Shown here piece by piece: positions 1 through 6,116 of a DNA stretch of 17,589 nt. The notes beneath the pieces are model-generated. The model had not been told where the DNA came from. It worked only from the letters and a program-made list of their open reading frames with translations, and did not search any database. The position numbers and the translations under genes were made by a program. The DNA comes from Holophagaceae bacterium UBA1801. GTDB taxonomy: Bacteria; Acidobacteriota; Holophagae; Holophagales; Holophagaceae. How positions within the stretch are numbered: the stretch's first letter is position 1; each line of letters starts with the position of its first letter. Location of the stretch: the NCBI GenBank assembly GCA_002319925.1, contig DCFP01000023.1, positions 1-17,589 of the forward strand, written 5' to 3'.

Positions 1-1822
1 CATTGCGCACCACGAACCACTCTTCGGATTTCAAGGACTCGAGCAGCGGCGCCTCGGCCACCTGGCCACAGGCCTTGAGGGCATCCAGGAGGTGGGCCCT
101 GCGCGAGCGGTCCGACTCGTCCGCCAGGCGCTCCACCAAATAGTTCGCGGCGGCGGGTCCCAGCATGCGCAGATAGGGATGGATGCGGGCGCTGGCTTCC
201 TGGCGGTCCATGGTGAAGAGTTGCGCCAGCACCTTGTGCACGCGGTCCGGCGCGCCGAGCCGCAGCAGGAGGTCGGCCGTGGCCGCGCTCTTCCAGGGCG
301 CCGGCAAGCTCATTTCGGTCACCACATCCTGCAGCTCCGAGAAGAGATTGAAGGCCTTTTCGGGATCGCCGCTCTCCACCCAGAACCAGAGGATGTGCTC
401 GACGGCCTTGGACAGCCACTGGTGGACCTCGGGATCCTTCTCCCGGCCGTAGGTGCGGGAAAGCAGCTCCATCAGCTCGTTCAGCAGGGCCGCGGGCATG
501 CCTGGGATGTCCGCCCAGTCCGCGATCTTCTCGAAGCCCTTGGCAACCATGGTCCGGCGCGCCACCGCGGGCACTGTCAGGCCGCTGGCGTAGTGGCGCA
601 TGACCTTCTGGAATTCCTGGAACCGGCCCGCTTCGAGCATCTCGCGCATGAAGGCCAGCACCTTCTCCTGGGGAATTTCGAAGATCCGCTGCCCGTCGAG
701 GAGCTTCGCCAGCTTGGCCGAGGCTGTCTGGTTGTCCCAGGTGATTATGTCCAGGAGATCGCGCAACTGCCCTTCCGACATGCCCTCGCGGCGCAGTGCG
801 TTGGCCAGCTGTTCCCCCCAGTGCTCCGCACTGGTGCTGAGCGGCTTGAGCTGGTCGGCGAGTTCGGGAATCCGCTCCGGCGCCATGGAACCGCGCGCGT
901 AGGCCGCGGCAAAACTCGGGGCCGCCATGGTCGCCGCTAGGCGGGCGAAAAGGTTGCGCAGGGCACCGGTGTGCATCATGGCGGCACCGCGGAACAACTC
1001 GATCTGCTGCTCCGCGGCCATCGAGCTCAATGCCTGCCGGATGGCGCCCTGGGTGTTCGGCTGGACGCCCTGCTGATCCATGCCAAGGGACTGCAGCATC
1101 GTGCCGAGACCCGACAGATCCGGCGCGACACCGCCGCTGATCCTGGAAATGAAATAGTCGCGCATCTGGGTGACCAGGGTGTTGAACTCGTAGCCCTGAC
1201 CAGCCGGACCGCGGGGTGGCGTCGGGCTGGATCCCGTCGGGTAGGCGCTTTTCGCACTGGATCCCTGGACCGGATAGCTGCCCGTGCTGGTTCCAGCCCC
1301 CGGGCCCGCCATGCCCGCCGCACCACCAGGGCGCATGCCACTGCCACTGCCCATGGCCGCGACCGAGGCCAGGAGCGCGGAGGCGATTTCTCCCGCCTCG
1401 GACACTTCCTCCAGGCGCACAGCCACGATGCGGAGGTGCGTGACGCCCTTTTCTTCGAGCAACTTCTTGGCACCGCCCTGCTCGCGCAGCTGCGCAGGCT
1501 TCAGGCAGAGGAGGCTCAGAAGGGTTTGCAGCTCTTCGCGGGTGGCGCCGGGATAGAGAAGAATCGCATAGATGCCCCGCTCTTCCATCTCGTTGGCGAA
1601 GGCCTTGATCTGCAGGTTCTGGATGTCCTCCATGACCTTGTCCACGAACATCTTCCCGCTACGGGTGGCGATCTGGACCTGGGATTTGCCGCTGAGGAAC
1701 CGCTGGTAGCCGGCCTCGAGCCCCTTCAAGGATTCCTGATTGCGGGGATGGGAGACGCCATAGAGCCGGCAGGACTTAAGCGCCCACTGAAGGCTCATGA
1801 GGAAGTCGAGGGAAGAACTCAT
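1..1822 (-). CDS. HEAT-repeat domain protein, C-terminus beyond window
   Basis: An open frame of 607 codons on the minus strand runs off the left edge, so the C-terminus is missing. The N-terminal ~150 residues form a mixed alpha/beta domain (starting MSSSLDFLMSLQWALKSCRL, then YGVSHPRNQ). Residues ~155-210 are a low-complexity linker rich in Gly, Ser, Pro and Ala. The rest is almost all helical, and around residues 545-607 it reads like HEAT repeats (LGPAAANYLVERLADES, then ALKACGQVAEAPLLESLKS). HEAT repeats are protein-binding scaffolds; no catalytic motif is visible, so the function is unknown. The chosen ATG has only a weak GGA upstream. An in-frame ATG nine codons earlier (1849) is possible but has no better ribosome site. 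The gene lies 58 bp downstream of vanW on the same strand and may be co-transcribed with it. Confidence 0.8.
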   Translation of the reverse strand, partial: MSSSLDFLMSLQWALKSCRLYGVSHPRNQESLKGLEAGYQRFLSGKSQVQIATRSGKMFVDKVMEDIQNLQIKAFANEMEERGIYAILLYPGATREELQTLLSLLCLKPAQLREQGGAKKLLEEKGVTHLRIVAVRLEEVSEAGEIASALLASVAAMGSGSGMRPGGAAGMAGPGAGTSTGSYPVQGSSAKSAYPTGSSPTPPRGPAGQGYEFNTLVTQMRDYFISRISGGVAPDLSGLGTMLQSLGMDQQGVQPNTQGAIRQALSSMAAEQQIELFRGAAMMHTGALRNLFARLAATMAAPSFAAAYARGSMAPERIPELADQLKPLSTSAEHWGEQLANALRREGMSEGQLRDLLDIITWDNQTASAKLAKLLDGQRIFEIPQEKVLAFMREMLEAGRFQEFQKVMRHYASGLTVPAVARRTMVAKGFEKIADWADIPGMPAALLNELMELLSRTYGREKDPEVHQWLSKAVEHILWFWVESGDPEKAFNLFSELQDVVTEMSLPAPWKSAATADLLLRLGAPDRVHKVLAQLFTMDRQEASARIHPYLRMLGPAAANYLVERLADESDRSRRAHLLDALKACGQVAEAPLLESLKSEEWFVVRN

Positions 1823-1880
1823 GGGTAGCGATCCGGTGAAGAACCCCATGATATGCGCACCAGCTGCCGTTTGGCTGGGA

Positions 1881-2687
1881 TTATGTGTTCGAATGGGACG
1901 CGGCGAGCGCCCCTGCCGGGTTCCCTGGTTTAGGTTCCGGCACGTCGTATAGCACTCTCGCGGCGTTGGTCTTCAACAGCTCCTCCCGGAGCCGCCTGCC
2001 GGTTTTTCGTTCGATCACATCGCGCCAGATTTCGTTTTTCCGGAAGGTGCCCGAGGGAGTCCTCTCGAACCGGGCGTTCCGTTCGAACACGTGATAGCTT
2101 TCCCTGAGCGCCTCGCTCACCCTCAGCTCGCCGCAGAGATCCGCCTCGGTCGTCCACAGGCGCAATTGGAAGGTGTGCTGCGTGTCGTTGCGGAACTGCA
2201 GGTCGACGTAGTTGTAGAAGACCGCGGCGCCCGTCCCGAAGGGAATCTGGCGGTTGCAGTCCGGGAAGGGATCGAAGCTGTGCTCGCTTCGTTCAGTGAC
2301 CGTCAGAGGGCTGTGGAGCACCAGCCAGTGGATCATGTTGGCCAGCTGGCAAATGCCGCCGCCGATGCCGGGCCGAGGCCGTCCGCGGGACAACTCCATC
2401 CCCTCTTTGTAGCCCTTGCGCGCGCTCGGGAAACCCACCCGGCGGCAAAAGGAAAAGGTTTCTCCTGGACGGATCACGAGCCCATCCAGGGAGGGTATCG
2501 CCAGCCGGAGGTTGTGCACCTTGTTGTGCTGCATCCACAGACCTGCTTCGTCCTGGAACTTGATCAAGCGGGAGCTGTTCCGCTTGATCCGCACGGGCAG
2601 GCTTTCCTCCCGCTGGATGCTGCACCAGCGGTGTCCGGAAAACAGCCAGTGGATCCAGCGCTCGATGCGGCGCACCCAAACCGCCAT
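1881..2687 (-). CDS. VanW family protein
   Basis: 268 residues, matching the usual 270-280 of VanW-family proteins. The family signature is clear: KVHNLRLAIPSLDGLVIRPG, then ETFSFCRRVG, then KGYKEGMELSRGR and GIGGGICQLANMIHWLVLHS (residues ~56-125). VanW was named from vancomycin-resistance clusters, but most relatives are stand-alone genes with no proven role. Resistance should not be inferred here because no van ligase or sensor genes are nearby. A basic, aromatic N-terminus (WVRRIERWIHWLF) may lie against the membrane; no signal peptide is evident. The start at 2687 has AGGA 11 bases upstream. An in-frame ATG at 2768 would add 27 residues, but it sits where transcription is predicted to begin. 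The open frame continues further upstream to 3359 without family similarity and overlaps the divergent gene, so it is not used. Confidence 0.82.
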   Translation of the reverse strand: MAVWVRRIERWIHWLFSGHRWCSIQREESLPVRIKRNSSRLIKFQDEAGLWMQHNKVHNLRLAIPSLDGLVIRPGETFSFCRRVGFPSARKGYKEGMELSRGRPRPGIGGGICQLANMIHWLVLHSPLTVTERSEHSFDPFPDCNRQIPFGTGAAVFYNYVDLQFRNDTQHTFQLRLWTTEADLCGELRVSEALRESYHVFERNARFERTPSGTFRKNEIWRDVIERKTGRRLREELLKTNAARVLYDVPEPKPGNPAGALAASHSNT

Positions 2688-2769
2688 GAAATAAAATCCT
2701 GGATGAGCTGCGCTCAACCGGCCATTGAACCAACGGGGAAGACCCACCACGCTCCCTGCGAAACACATG

Positions 2770-2797
2770 ATTATAATTGATTCACTGTTTTTCACAA
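2770..2797 (-). promoter_or_regulatory. Sigma70-type promoter for the vanW-family gene
   Basis: Read on the minus strand, TTGTGA (2792-2797) is followed after 16 bases by a consensus TATAAT (2770-2775). This is an AT-rich island in GC-rich DNA. The predicted start near 2764 gives a ~77-base leader before the ATG at 2687. This is the best match to a housekeeping promoter that I see in the window. Confidence 0.6.
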
Positions 2798-2867
2798 GCA
2801 GGATTAAAACGGGGTGTCGTAGGATGACCCTGACAAAACCAATCGGAAGTAAGCGCACGGAGCAGTC

Positions 2868-3425
2868 ATGACCCACGGGAGCAAAACAGGATTCCGCATC
2901 GACCCCATGAAGGTCCTGGTCATGCTGTGGGTGGCCGCTGGTTCCCTGCTCGCAGTACCCCTCACGCCATCCGAGCGGAAAACCATCTTCAATGAGCTGA
3001 CCGCCCAGGCGCAGCTTCTCAGGAACGATGGCACCGAAGCCCCGGTCCCGCGCGTGCTCGTGGAGGAGATGTTCTCGAACCCGAGCAAACAGGACGTGTT
3101 CGCCTTCCTGACGCTGGCTCCGTACGAGGATCCGAACGCCCGCAAGACCTACCTGTTCCTGCTCTCGGATCGAGGGCAAGGCTACAAGACCCTGGTGTCC
3201 GCCGTCGTGGCCACGGGCACACAGCGGATTGAGGCCGGCTACATCAAGATCGCGGATGGCGATGTCTGGCTGTGTTCCGATGACAGCCTCGGTGACGACA
3301 ACCAGCGCGCTTTCGGCGTGGAGAAGATCTACTACCGGTGGCACCTGGACGGCAACCACTTGAACCGCGTCGGGAACATCTGGCTATTCAAGAACTACGA
3401 ATTCGTGGAAGTCCCGGGGAAGTAG
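2868..3425 (+). CDS. Small exported protein of unknown function
   Basis: 185 residues. I do not recognise a family. Residues 14-30 (MKVLVMLWVAAGSLLA) look like the hydrophobic core of a signal peptide with a likely cut after LLA, so the mature ~155-residue protein is probably exported. The mature part contains no cysteine pairs or known catalytic motif; it has several aromatic/charged stretches near the C-terminus (EKIYYRWHLDGNHLNRVG). The ATG at 2868 has GGAG five bases upstream. The internal ATG at 2907, directly before the hydrophobic core, is an alternative start with a poorer ribosome site. It is divergent from the vanW-family gene and stands alone, with the structured element beginning 40 bp after its stop. 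Confidence 0.72.
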   Translation: MTHGSKTGFRIDPMKVLVMLWVAAGSLLAVPLTPSERKTIFNELTAQAQLLRNDGTEAPVPRVLVEEMFSNPSKQDVFAFLTLAPYEDPNARKTYLFLLSDRGQGYKTLVSAVVATGTQRIEAGYIKIADGDVWLCSDDSLGDDNQRAFGVEKIYYRWHLDGNHLNRVGNIWLFKNYEFVEVPGK

Positions 3426-3465
3426 CGGCGCGTTTCACAACCACGAATAGCGGGCTTGAACGCTA

Positions 3466-3490
3466 GGGTCTGTCTTCAAATTGGGATGTG
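3466..3490 (+). repeat. Left terminal inverted repeat of the element
   Basis: GGGTCTGTCTTC followed by AAATTGGGATGTG. It matches the reverse complement of 3981-4004 except for G/A at position 2 and one extra G in the GGG run. The preceding TA (3464-3465) is repeated after the right terminus. Confidence 0.85.
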
Positions 3491-3596
3491 GCCGCGCAAG
3501 GGGTGCTGGCCAAGTGAGACAAGGAAAACGACGACAGCAATAGCGGCACTATTGACGAGGAGTTTGACGCAGTATCGCGCAGGAACATAGGTGAAC

Positions 3597-3619
3597 GTGC
3601 AGCGCTTTGTGCGCTGCAC
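3597..3619. repeat. Perfect hairpin 1
   Basis: GTGCAGCGC, loop TTTGT, GCGCTGCAC: a 9 bp perfect stem with a 5-base loop inside the element. Confidence 0.85.
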
Positions 3620-3621
3620 TC

Positions 3622-3642
3622 CCGACTTGCACTACAAGTCGG
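3622..3642. repeat. Perfect hairpin 2
   Basis: CCGACTTG, loop CACTA, CAAGTCGG: an 8 bp perfect stem that starts two bases after hairpin 1. It can extend by CT/AG if one C bulges. Confidence 0.8.
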
Positions 3643-3679
3643 AGCCCGTGTTCCCCTTGCCCTTCGGGACGACGGCCAT

Positions 3680-3754
3680 CTGAAAACGGCCGCCCGCACA
3701 TGCCGCATGGCATGTGCTATGGAAAGCACCGCTTTCCATGCGGACGTTTTCCAG
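3680..3754. repeat. Three-way junction enclosing hairpins 3 and 4
   Basis: An outer stem of CTGAAAACG (3680-3688) with CGTTTTCCAG (3745-3754, one bulge) encloses two perfect hairpins. These are GCACATGCC/GGCATGTGC with loop GCAT (3696-3717) and ATGGAAAGC/GCTTTCCAT with loop ACC (3719-3739). The two inner hairpins are separated by one base. Confidence 0.75.
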
Positions 3755-3774
3755 CGGCGTTAGTGGCCTTGAAC

Positions 3775-3827
3775 GAACTTTGCACCATTTAGGTCCACTT
3801 GATGTGGACCTAAATGAGGCAAAGTTC
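3775..3827. repeat. Long hairpin 5, 22 paired positions
   Basis: GAACTTTGC (3775-3783) pairs with GCAAAGTTC (3819-3827). After an AC/AG mismatch of two bases, CATTTAGGTCCAC (3786-3798) pairs with GTGGACCTAAATG (3804-3816) around the loop TTGAT. This is the longest stem in the element. No T-run follows, so it does not look like an intrinsic terminator. Confidence 0.85.
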
Positions 3828-3838
3828 CACATCGCCCT

Positions 3839-3912
3839 GAAGTTGGCGTTATGGCGACAGTCCCCCGGACTGTCGCCACTTGCAGCGGCGCACTGCGCCG
3901 CCCGCCAACTTC
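3839..3912. repeat. Three-way junction enclosing hairpins 6 and 7
   Basis: An outer 10 bp stem, GAAGTTGGCG (3839-3848) with CGCCAACTTC (3903-3912), encloses two hairpins. The first is TGGCGACAGTCC/GGACTGTCGCCA with loop CCC (3852-3878, 12 bp stem). The second is the palindrome GCGGCGCA-C-TGCGCCGC (3885-3901). The layout copies that of the 3680-3754 structure: outer stem, two inner hairpins. Confidence 0.8.
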
Positions 3913-3944
3913 TGCCTTGCTGGATCACGCGGCTGGCCGCCGTC

Positions 3945-3974
3945 GCGCGGTCCGCCGACGCGCGGTCCGCCGAC
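3945..3974. repeat. Tandem direct repeat, 2 x 15 bp
   Basis: GCGCGGTCCGCCGAC occurs twice without interruption (3945-3959, 3960-3974), followed by a partial third unit GCG. It lies just inside the right terminus of the element. Confidence 0.85.
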
Positions 3975-3980
3975 GCGGCT

Positions 3981-4004
3981 CACATCCAATTTGAAGACAG
4001 ACTC
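3981..4004 (-). repeat. Right terminal inverted repeat of the element
   Basis: Reverse complement GAGTCTGTCTTC then AAATTGGATGTG, matching 3466-3490. The outermost base plus the flanking TA (4004-4006) form the TAG stop codon of the neighbouring minus-strand gene. Confidence 0.85.
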
Positions 4005-4870
4005 TATCCCTGTTGCCCTTCCCCCGGATGCAGCTTCTCGAATTCGGACTTGAGATTATCCGCGCAATCGGGACAGAGGCCGTGGGTGAACTCGGCCTCG
4101 GTATGCTGGGAGACGTAGGTCTCCACCTGCTGCCAGTAGCCTTTGTCGTTGCGGATCTTCTTGCAGTGCGCGCAGATCGGGATGAGACCGTTGAGGGTCT
4201 TCACGCTTTCGAGGGCCGCTTCCAGCTCTGTAATGAGCTGGTCCCTCACCTCGATGAGGCCCTGGTCCTGGCTGCGGAGGCGCTCCAGCTCGTCGATGAG
4301 ACGATTCAGGAACAGGAAAATGCCCAGGGCTACCATGGCCGTCACGAGCATCCCGAAGAGCCATGGCATGAACTGGTCGAAGCCCAGCAACCACAGGTAG
4401 CTGATGATCCACGCACCGAAGCAGGCGACCTGGGAGACCAGGAACCGCCAGAGCCGCCGGAAGCCCGTGCTGATGCCCACCTGGAGCATCAGGAAGTTCA
4501 TGGACTGATGATGCTCCTTGAGGATGGCCATCAGCGCCACGTTGTTGACCAGACAGATGAGACAGAACAACAGAGCCAGGTCTTCGGTTCCCGGAAGGAG
4601 CCGGCGCAGGCGGGGTGCCAGCAGTGCGAAGAGGATCAGCAGCGCGCCAGTGATTCCCGCTTCCCACGAGGATTGATAGGCCACGGTCCATGGCTTCAGG
4701 AAGAGCAGTCGAAGGGGAATCAAGGCCATGAATAGAGGCCCCAGCGCAAAGGCCACCGTGCGATAGCCCCAGAGATACTGGTCATCCATGTGCGTCGGAA
4801 GGTACGCGGTCACCCGGCGGTTCAACCCACCCGCGGCCATGTCCTTGGCTTCTCCCTCAGCCTTCGCCAT
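4004..4870 (-). CDS. Membrane protein with orphan Cys-rich signalling module
   Basis: 288 residues. The N-terminal part has five or six hydrophobic segments (about 37-58, 70-86, 96-115, possibly 121-139, 141-163, 166-190). A charged helix/coiled coil follows (~190-228), then a short C-terminal module: LNGLIPICAHCKKIRNDKGY, with C233 and C236 in CAHCKKIR and H263, C266 and C269 in THGLCPDC. From memory this module is common at the C-terminus of PAS- and receiver-containing bacterial signalling proteins; the four Cys suggest metal binding, which is inference. Here it is joined directly to a membrane domain with no kinase, PAS or GGDEF domain. The ATG has AGGGGA seven bases upstream. The gene appears monocistronic, and its stop codon lies at the boundary of the structured element. 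The ligand and role are unknown. Confidence 0.78.
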   Translation of the reverse strand: MAKAEGEAKDMAAGGLNRRVTAYLPTHMDDQYLWGYRTVAFALGPLFMALIPLRLLFLKPWTVAYQSSWEAGITGALLILFALLAPRLRRLLPGTEDLALLFCLICLVNNVALMAILKEHHQSMNFLMLQVGISTGFRRLWRFLVSQVACFGAWIISYLWLLGFDQFMPWLFGMLVTAMVALGIFLFLNRLIDELERLRSQDQGLIEVRDQLITELEAALESVKTLNGLIPICAHCKKIRNDKGYWQQVETYVSQHTEAEFTHGLCPDCADNLKSEFEKLHPGEGQQG

Positions 4871-5062
4871 CCGAATTCCCCTGAACCATCATCCTTCCTA
4901 TTCGGCTTGAGATGAAGGCTCGATGAACCCGCAAGTGCCGGAATTCATGTCGGCAGCTATTTATGCAAATCCGCCCTGAGTTGGATCACTGCGCCGACTC
5001 GCTGGCGTCTAACTATGAGTCACCCACGCTGGACAAAGTTCGATGTTTCGGTGAGGTCTTTC

Positions 5063-5352
5063 ATGCGTTTCACGATCCTGCGCAAGGCCGATATGGAGAG
5101 CGAGGGCGGCCGGATCTTGTTTTCCAAGTCCATCCTGCCGTGGTCCACGGCCCCTTCCCCACCATGGAAGTGATGGCCGGCTTCCGCATGATCCAGGTGA
5201 AAGCGGAGGCGGAAGCCGTCGAGTCTGTGAAGCGCAGGCCCGCTGTAAACGCGGATGACTACGCGGAGATCGAGTTCCGCGCGGTCTTCGAAGCGGGCGC
5301 TTTCGGACCAGAGTCCACCTCCGATCCGAGAGAGGCGGAAGAGCAGATATGA
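5063..5352 (+). pseudogene. Remnant of a YciI/DGPF-family gene
   Basis: Two reading frames hold pieces of one family. The first frame starts at the ATG at 5063, preceded by GTGAGG, and reads MRFTILRKADMESEGGRILF before hitting a stop near 5170. The second frame supplies the C-terminal part from about 5137: VVHGPFPTMEVMAGFRMIQV, then KAEAEAVESVKRR, then YAEIEFRAVFEAGAFGPE. YciI-related (DGPF) proteins are about 120-140 residues with the order MRFM..KAD, ~45 residues, then V.DGPF.E.KE..AGF. Here roughly 45 residues are missing between the parts and the DGPF core is out of frame, so a deletion plus frameshift has destroyed the gene. Such genes often sit beside PhnB-like VOC genes and ECF sigma genes; the VOC gene follows here and no sigma gene is present. 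An assembly error cannot be excluded. Confidence 0.65.
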
Positions 5353-5433
5353 ATCCAGCTGGCTGGCACGTCTTAAGACACTGGGCCATCATCGGGACTG
5401 CCATTCCAAACTTTATCGAGCCACGGAGACATC

Positions 5434-5847
5434 ATGGAGATCCAACCTTACCTGTTCTTCGAAGGTCGTTGCGAGGAGGCCGCGGAGTTCTATACCCGTG
5501 CTCTTGGAGCCGAAATCACGATGCTCATGCGATACCGGGAAAGCCCCGAACCATCCGCGCCGGGCATGCTTTCGCCGGGCTCGGAGGACAAGGTGATGCA
5601 TATGAGCCTGCGCATCGGGGAGACGACGGTGCTGGCCTCCGATGGCCGCTGCTCCGGCCAGTGCAATCCCCAGGGCTTCGCGCTTTCGCTCACCCTTTCC
5701 AAGGCCACCGAAGCCCAACGCTATTTCAACGCCCTCGGCGAAGGCGGGAAGGTGGTCGTGCCCCTCGCGAAATCCTTCTTCTCGGAGAGCTTCGGCATGG
5801 TCGTGGACAAGTTCGGCGTGATGTGGATGGTCTACGCGACCCCGTGA
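5434..5847 (+). CDS. PhnB-like VOC (glyoxalase/bleomycin-resistance superfamily) protein
   Basis: 137 residues, the normal size for PhnB-like VOC proteins. It opens with the usual IQPYLFFEGRCEEAAEFYTR and continues with ALGAEI, KVMHMSLRIGETTVLASD and, near the end, KSFFSESFGMVVDKFGVMWM. The fold is a paired beta-alpha-beta-beta-beta unit. Many members of this branch lack the metal ligands of true glyoxalases and have no known substrate, so no reaction is assigned. GGAG lies five bases before the ATG. It is 81 bp downstream of the YciI remnant, a pairing that is common for this family, so the two were probably one operon before the YciI gene decayed. Confidence 0.85.
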   Translation: MEIQPYLFFEGRCEEAAEFYTRALGAEITMLMRYRESPEPSAPGMLSPGSEDKVMHMSLRIGETTVLASDGRCSGQCNPQGFALSLTLSKATEAQRYFNALGEGGKVVVPLAKSFFSESFGMVVDKFGVMWMVYATP

Positions 5848-5855
5848 AATAATTA

Positions 5856-5885
5856 TGAGCTTGAGTCTCAATATTGACGTATACT
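5856..5885 (+). promoter_or_regulatory. Possible promoter with dyad before the 63-residue gene
   Basis: An AT-rich island holds TATACT (5880-5885), a good -10 box, 29 bases before the ATG at 5914. Upstream is the imperfect dyad TGAGCTTGAGTCTCA (5856-5870), with the perfect core TTGAG-T-CTCAA (5861-5871). The dyad covers the place of a -35 box, so it could be an operator. No good -35 match is seen at 16-18 bases. Confidence 0.35.
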
Positions 5886-5913
5886 GCCCTGCACAGTTTC
5901 TCCGGAGGCGCCC

Positions 5914-6105
5914 ATGAATCCGGTATCCAGCATCTCCAGCAGCGCTATACAGGCCTACCAGAAATTGGCCCAGCAGCCCAGGACTGCTCCCACCCGAAAG
6001 CTGGAGGTCCAGGAGACAGGTCAGAGCGAGCAACAGGAACTGCTCACGGGCGCGCAGGAGATCAATGAATCCCAGGTGGGGCGGAATCTGAACATCCTGG
6101 CCTAG
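5914..6105 (+). CDS. Small protein of unknown function, 63 residues
   Basis: A short open frame with a strong ribosome site (GGAGG, six bases before the ATG) and its own AT-rich upstream region, both of which support expression. The sequence is polar: a Ser-rich start (MNPVSSISSSAIQAYQKLAQ), a basic, Pro-containing middle and an acidic/Gln-rich second half ending VGRNLNILA. No signal peptide, membrane segment or cysteine is present. The ends resemble in style small flagellar or surface-appendage related proteins, but I cannot assign a family. It converges on the ferredoxin gene with only 11 bp between the stop codons. Confidence 0.65.
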   Translation: MNPVSSISSSAIQAYQKLAQQPRTAPTRKLEVQETGQSEQQELLTGAQEINESQVGRNLNILA

Positions 6106-6116
6106 CCCGCGTGCTG

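Larger units (their letters stand above)
3466..4004. mobile_element. MITE-like non-coding element with inverted termini and a hairpin array
   Basis: This 539 bp segment lies between a 25 bp left terminus (3466-3490, GGGTCTGTCTTC then AAATTGGGATGTG) and a 24 bp right terminus (3981-4004) that is its reverse complement with one substitution and one missing G. Both ends are flanked by TA (3464-3465 and 4005-4006), consistent with a TA target duplication. No convincing gene is inside: the open frames are short, differ by strand and are interrupted by palindromes. At least seven strong hairpins fill positions 3597-3910, followed by a 15 bp tandem repeat. The lack of a transposase suggests mobilisation in trans. 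TA duplication occurs with IS630/Tc1-type and some IS5-family transposases, but I cannot assign a family. This accounts for the gene-free stretch 3426-4003. Confidence 0.7.

Noticed and set aside
92..1828. Two long plus-strand frames (92-940 and 971-1828) over the HEAT-repeat gene
   Set aside because: They are antisense to a continuous 607-codon minus-strand frame with HEAT-like sequence. Their low-complexity Gly/Arg/His composition is typical of the opposite strand of a GC-rich gene.
1881..2687. VanW-family gene as evidence of glycopeptide resistance
   Set aside because: No vanA/B ligase, vanH, vanX or VanRS genes are nearby, and VanW proteins are widespread in bacteria with no resistance.
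2688..3359. N-terminal extension of the VanW-family frame to 3359
   Set aside because: The added sequence has no family similarity, crosses the promoter at 2770-2797, and is antisense to the divergent gene with its own signal peptide and ribosome site.
3775..3827. Intrinsic terminator for the gene at 2868-3425
   Set aside because: The stem is strong but lies about 350 bp past the stop codon and no T-run follows on either strand; it belongs to the element.
3597..3912. Integron attC array or CRISPR-like array
   Set aside because: No integrase gene, no GTTRRRY/RYYYAAC core pairs at regular places, and the hairpins are not repeats of one sequence. No regular repeat-spacer pattern exists.
3463..3928. 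Short open frames on both strands inside the structured element as a transposase or small genes
   Set aside because: No transposase motif (DDE or HTH) is seen, the frames run through perfect palindromes, and none has a ribosome site.
5878..5886. GTATAC at 5879-5884 as a third GntR operator
   Set aside because: Only the 6-base core is shared; the flanking T/A and the A/T-rich extension of the two gntR-linked sites are absent, and it fits better as a -10 box.
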